Origin: Stratiolaelaps scimitus
Taxonomy: Eukaryota > Arthropoda > Arachnida > Mesostigmata > Laelapidae
NCBI GenBank assembly: GCA_019614645.1
Contig: JABWDB010000015.1
Span: 2,232,001-2,296,000, forward strand
Direction of reading: 5' to 3'
DNA length: 64,000 nucleotides
Below the pieces are notes generated by a model, which saw only the letters and a program-made list of their open reading frames with translations, made no database searches and was not told where the DNA came from. This document shows, one piece after another, positions 63,301 to 64,000 of the stretch (position 1 is the stretch's first letter; every line of letters begins with the position of its first letter). A program made the translations under genes and the position numbers.

Positions 63301-63901
63301 ACCCGATATGGACTATTACAGGTACGTATCCCCTCTGTTTCTCGTTGGATAAGGTCTCGTGCGTTCCTATGTCATTTGTTATTTTGAATCCTTTCCTGCT
63401 GCTGCTGTATGGCCTTCGGCGGTGTTACTGCATCAATAGAATGGAGCCACTAGAATATGCTGCTGAGGGTCGGCGGAGGAGGGAGGGCTGAGGGTCGATG
63501 TCTCGGCTGATGCGGAGAAATGGAGCCTAGAGTTGTTTTTTTTTAAAATTATTTTTGTTATTTTCATTATGATTACTATCGGTTCGGTAAAGCTGTTGAG
63601 TTCGTCCGATACGCAGATATGTTGAAGTTCTGCCAACATATATATATATATATATATGTGCGTGTATACCGACCACCAAATGTAAAGAGCTGTTACACCT
63701 CTATGTATGTTTGGTTTTGTTGTTTCCTAACGAAAAAAAAATGGTCGTTTAAAAACTTGTTAATTTTTCTTTACAAACTATTACTTATGTGATTACGCCT
63801 AATTGCTGCTTGATTTCTAATTGTCCTCATTTCAGGTTCATCCTCCAGAGGATGGTTGATGTTATGGCTGGAAAGAGGACGTCCCCTGTCATTGATTGGA
63901 G
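51305..63901 (+). CDS. MED23: Mediator complex subunit 23 (MED23), 24 exons, 3' end beyond the window
   Basis: MED23 is a large helical-repeat subunit of the nuclear Mediator complex. It is assigned to the tail region and passes signals from DNA-bound activators to RNA polymerase II (known for the family as Sur-2 in worm and fly and as an Elk1/E1A target in mammals). The spliced product follows animal MED23 collinearly: DYKGCRDVLK (exon 3), HW..SSFVDSFRP (5), MLGLNKQQKQRC (7), LMWVLLQFISGSIQKN (9), LLCNAYSTN (10), LDSLTVHTKMSLIH (11), ESLGIKGF and HIQPHYR (13), MSNENDIV and RTFADFLVYE (18), FHDRP.TYLYNTLHYYE (22), MAGK (24). Exons: 51305-51397, 51886-52072, 52658-52815, 53137-53277, 53744-53832, 54182-54269, 54487-54668, 54950-55058, 55506-55754, 56117-56303, 56660-56775, 57125-57226, 57724-57869, 58455-58575, 59055-59129, 59525-59596, 59883-60002, 60303-60575, 60918-61058, 61569-61646, 61829-61993, 62619-62777, 63116-63321, 63836-63901. 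There are no frameshifts or internal stops. The human protein has 1,368 residues, so about 260 are missing on the right. The introns hold only simple repeats and the hairpin listed separately. Confidence 0.96.
51886..52072 (+). CDS. MED23: MED23 exon 2 (residues 32-94)
   Basis: The acceptor is tatag|GAG and the donor AAG|gtaacg (ends phase 1). The exon begins EPPDGTGGGCNTG and continues LVEELSTILSTPTD, then a helical stretch LRSHKQLARLLSILEHTANEG. Conservation with vertebrate MED23 is weak here. The exon is accepted because it has no stop, fits both neighbours in phase and has matching splice sites. Confidence 0.82.
52658..52815 (+). CDS. MED23: MED23 exon 3 (residues 94-146)
   Basis: The acceptor is ttacag|GAA and the donor AAG|gtatag; the exon enters in phase 1 and ends in phase 0. 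It reads NPRQVCEAVMGGLDFQ, then LVERLLPKLDYKGCRDVLKL. This matches the family segment around PPRLVCES and VDYKGVRDLLK, the first strongly conserved block of the protein. Confidence 0.95.
53137..53277 (+). CDS. MED23: MED23 exon 4 (residues 147-193)
   Basis: The acceptor is caacag|ATA and the donor AAG|gtacga, phase 0 to phase 0. It encodes IPSTVNLSCMRQLQVLESVA, then LLLDRDQALCPSYLVLDD, corresponding to the family's IPNTVSSAVV and RNACLLPAYF segment. Gln/Leu-rich helices are consistent with the repeat fold. Confidence 0.93.
53744..53832 (+). CDS. MED23: MED23 exon 5 (residues 194-223)
   Basis: The acceptor is gcgtag|GAC and the donor AAG|gtacgt (ends phase 2). It encodes DWPHWKIARLISSFVDSFRP, matching the family motif LPHWLLGNLVSDFVDTFRP. 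A longer open frame on the opposite strand (53647-53991) overlaps it and hides the real exon. The phase-2 end is exactly what exon 6 needs. Confidence 0.95.
54182..54269 (+). CDS. MED23: MED23 exon 6 (residues 223-252)
   Basis: The acceptor is tctttag|ATC and the donor AAG|gtaaca, entering in phase 2 and ending in phase 0. It encodes SRLVPVVGHSAASGYSWQID and then FSLK, matching the CSLLPVVNNSGA..WKLD..FPLK segment of MED23. Confidence 0.94.
54487..54668 (+). CDS. MED23: MED23 exon 7 (residues 253-313)
   Basis: The acceptor is ctgacag|GGT and the donor GAG|gtgtgt (ends phase 2). It contains QTNLLRYVLAQPYSREMVC, AMLGLNKQQKQRC and VLEKQLIELIV, one of the most conserved MED23 blocks (LLRYVLEQPYSRDMVC..MLGLNKQ). 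The loop before it is shorter than in vertebrates. Confidence 0.97.
54950..55058 (+). CDS. MED23: MED23 exon 8 (residues 313-349)
   Basis: The acceptor is ttttcag|GTC and the donor CTG|gtcagt. It encodes FWQNISSQLIYFVLFQYISF, then PDL, matching LWQHLSSQLIFFVLFQFASF in the family. It enters in phase 2 and ends in phase 0. Confidence 0.97.
55506..55754 (+). CDS. MED23: MED23 exon 9 (residues 350-432)
   Basis: The acceptor is aatttag|GTG and the donor AAG|gtatag, phase 0 to phase 0. It contains RKGRDQLMWVLLQFISGSIQ, KNSLNDFLPVLRLYDLLYPE and TCIWVHLMKK. These are near-identical to the animal MED23 core and are the clearest single identifiers of the gene. Confidence 0.98.
56117..56303 (+). CDS. 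MED23: MED23 exon 10 (residues 433-495)
   Basis: The acceptor is tgtttag|GCT and the donor AGG|gtaagc (ends phase 1). It encodes PVPQALSVHLETLQQALSQ, LLCNAYSTNVECFSRPMGVL and VEAIQG, matching the LLCNAYSTNSECFTLPMGALVE block. Confidence 0.97.
56660..56775 (+). CDS. MED23: MED23 exon 11 (residues 495-533)
   Basis: The acceptor is gatatag|GCA and the donor AAG|gttagt, entering in phase 1 and ending in phase 0. It encodes MGMLDSLTVHTKMSLIHNIV, matching MNLLDSLTVHAKMSLIHSI in MED23. The preceding loop is a short Gly/Thr/Ala stretch. Confidence 0.97.
57125..57226 (+). CDS. MED23: MED23 exon 12 (residues 534-567)
   Basis: The acceptor is atttaag|GTT and the donor CTG|gtaagt. The conserved end is LSPALVETYSRLL. 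Before it lies a Gln/Asn-rich stretch (QLSQNQQNQPQQ) absent from the vertebrate protein as I recall it. Phase 0 to phase 0. Confidence 0.95.
57724..57869 (+). CDS. MED23: MED23 exon 13 (residues 568-616)
   Basis: The acceptor is ctgcag|GTG and the donor CAG|gtttga (ends phase 2). It encodes EIESLGIKGFMSHVLPHAF and AWAILHTLLEMFSYRLHHIQ, then PHYR, almost unchanged from animal MED23. The donor is non-optimal (gtttga), but phase and protein continuity with exon 14 are exact. Confidence 0.97.
58455..58575 (+). CDS. MED23: MED23 exon 14 (residues 616-656)
   Basis: The acceptor is cccacag|GAT and the donor GAG|gtgcgc. It encodes LLSHLHMLAAVPQSNQTQLH and VCMESTALRLITGLGSGE, matching LLSHLHTLAAVAQTNQNQLH..CVESTALRLI. 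It enters in phase 2 and ends in phase 0. Confidence 0.97.
58624..58657. repeat. 17-bp tandem duplication in MED23 intron 14
   Basis: ACGTGTGACATAATCC occurs twice in tandem (58625-58640 and 58642-58657), 50 bp after the exon 14 donor. Polymorphic potential only; no role evident. Confidence 0.85.
59055..59129 (+). CDS. MED23: MED23 exon 15 (residues 657-681)
   Basis: The acceptor is cgagcag|GTG and the donor AAG|gtcagt. It encodes VQPQLSRFQAEPKSLLSLDS, then EELNK, matching VQPQFTRFLSDPKTVLS..SEELN. It is only 25 codons long, so it is easily missed by open-frame searches. Confidence 0.95.
59525..59596 (+). CDS. MED23: MED23 exon 16 (residues 682-705)
   Basis: The acceptor is atttcag|GCG and the donor AAG|gtacgc. 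It encodes ALILSLARAIHVTGSESLST, then VWCK, matching ALILTLARATHVT and TWCK. This is the shortest internal exon before exon 24 (72 nt, phase 0). A longer frame in another phase (59434-59670) overlaps it and is not coding. Confidence 0.95.
59883..60002 (+). CDS. MED23: MED23 exon 17 (residues 706-745)
   Basis: The acceptor is attttag|GAC and the donor AAG|gtgaat. It encodes DLLQAALTNTPHSWSSLTLD, then CFPSSLAEFLRVNQ, matching DILQTIMSFTPHNWASHTLSCFP in the family. Phase 0 to phase 0. Confidence 0.95.
60303..60575 (+). CDS. MED23: MED23 exon 18 (residues 746-836)
   Basis: The longest exon in the window. The acceptor is caaaaaag|GCC, which lacks a good polypyrimidine tract, and the donor is GAG|gtttgc. 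It encodes VEEEYRKWKTMSNENDIVAH, then a Ser/Gly/Thr insert (about residues 775-788), then HLFICLLWKMLLENDRISPL and GARALSLHVRTFADFLVYE. Apart from the insert it is very close to animal MED23. Confidence 0.97.
60918..61058 (+). CDS. MED23: MED23 exon 19 (residues 837-883)
   Basis: The acceptor is atttcag|GTG and the donor CAG|gtacaa. It encodes LLNKSIDAVNDLIWKCYVIP, then LDRLILTLALRPFEGNEQ, matching LNKCIEILNDMVWKYNIVTLDRLILCLAMR..EGNE. Phase 0 to phase 0. Confidence 0.97.
61231..61328. repeat. 98-bp hairpin (inverted repeat) in MED23 intron 19
   Basis: Left arm 61231-61272 and right arm 61287-61328 are reverse complements with 4 mismatches over 42 positions, separated by a 14-nt loop (61273-61286). 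It lies mid-intron, 173 bp after exon 19 and 240 bp before exon 20, and abuts a (TA)n tract at 61327-61356. It could be a fold-back MITE or a small-RNA precursor; the sequence does not decide which. Confidence 0.85.
61569..61646 (+). CDS. MED23: MED23 exon 20 (residues 884-909)
   Basis: The exon encodes QVGFFIIQRLLISNGEFKSR, then VYDFVK, matching QVCYFIIQLLLL and RVSDFVK. The donor is AAG|gtgaga. The acceptor is a tandem aacagCAG (NAGNAG). I chose the upstream AG (61567-61568) because it keeps the spacing NE-x-Q-V seen in the family. Use of the downstream AG would drop one Gln. Confidence 0.94.
61829..61993 (+). CDS. MED23: MED23 exon 21 (residues 910-964)
   Basis: The acceptor is ccacag|GAA and the donor CCG|gtaagt. 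It encodes ENSPEHWTQSDWHERHQQFQ, then RKYPEKFYWENL and LPVYFGNICLRFLP, matching ENSPEHW..NDWH, KYPEKLYFE and LPIYFGNVCLRFLP. Confidence 0.97.
62619..62777 (+). CDS. MED23: MED23 exon 22 (residues 965-1017)
   Basis: The acceptor is aaatag|GTG and the donor AAG|gtatgt. It encodes VMDIVIHRLIELPMNSS, then ESLLDHLGVLYRFHDRPLTY and LYNTLHYYESK, matching FDIVIHRFLEL and LLDHLGGLYKFHDRPVTYLYN. The frame stays open 30 further codons into the intron (to a stop at 62868), but continuity with exon 23 shows the splice. Confidence 0.97.
63116..63321 (+). CDS. MED23: MED23 exon 23 (residues 1018-1086)
   Basis: The acceptor is attcag|CTT and the donor CAG|gtacgt (ends phase 2). It starts LRDRFGLRIKLVSAI, matching LRDRAFLKRKLVHAI in the family, then PLSDYFRQLI. 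A Gln-rich and Gly/Ala-rich insert (about residues 1045-1065) follows, then PPDMDYYR, corresponding to PDDTYYCR. Confidence 0.95.
63836..63901 (+). CDS. MED23: MED23 exon 24 (residues 1086-1108), last exon visible
   Basis: The acceptor is atttcag|GTT and the donor GAG|gtaaga, entering and ending in phase 2. It encodes FILQRMVDVMAGKRTSPVID, then WR, matching LIGRLVDTMAGKSPGP..DWR. The following intron runs off the window, so the C-terminal exons are not visible. Confidence 0.95.
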
Positions 63902-64000
63902 GTAAGATGAGCTTAGCTACGAAGTACTGCTGCATCGAATCGTCTCGAATCGGCGGAGGTTGTATTATCAAGCCAAGTATGTCAATGCACATTGGTGCCG

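Overview
This is a stretch of metazoan nuclear DNA, not bacterial or viral. The evidence is a multi-exon protein gene with canonical GT-AG introns, tRNA-derived SINE insertions with target-site duplications, and many (TA)n, triplet and (CT)n microsatellites. The intron-rich gene with introns of about 0.2-0.6 kb, the near-balanced base composition and the (TA)n tracts would suit an invertebrate, possibly an arthropod such as a mite or tick. The species is inference only.

One gene can be assigned with confidence. It is MED23, a Mediator complex subunit (the Sur-2 / 130-kDa family), on the + strand from the start codon at 51305 to beyond the right edge. I rebuilt 24 consecutive coding exons (51305-63901, 3,323 coding nt, about 1,107 codons). 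All 23 complete introns are GT-AG and the reading frame is kept across every junction. Several of these exons are too short to stand out as long open frames. The last part of the protein, roughly a fifth judging by the 1,368-residue human protein, lies past base 64000.

Positions 1 to about 51300 hold no gene I can name. From 1 to about 9.4 kb there are mixed sequence, TA and AAT tracts and a possible LINE reverse-transcriptase scrap. From about 9.4 to 24.9 kb there is a GC-richer, triplet-repeat-rich block ((CAG)n, (CAA)n, (GGC)n) with many long but unconvincing open frames. It could be a 5' or regulatory region of a neighbouring gene, but nothing proves that. From about 23.0 to 23.8 kb there is an element with ~95-105 bp inverted terminal repeats and a 27-bp minisatellite. 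From 25 to 51 kb there are scattered SINEs, two of them with clear target-site duplications (31611-31872 and 40459-40617), short perfect palindromes, microsatellites and a few weak candidate exons.

Inside MED23 the introns carry TA tracts, a 98-bp near-perfect hairpin (intron 19) and short tandem repeats. The protein carries low-complexity Gln/Gly/Ser inserts not in the vertebrate sequence as I recall it. I found no CRISPR array, operon, rRNA gene, convincing functional tRNA gene or intact autonomous transposon, and no clearly new biological system. The best leads are the SINE family, the inverted-repeat element and the intronic hairpin.
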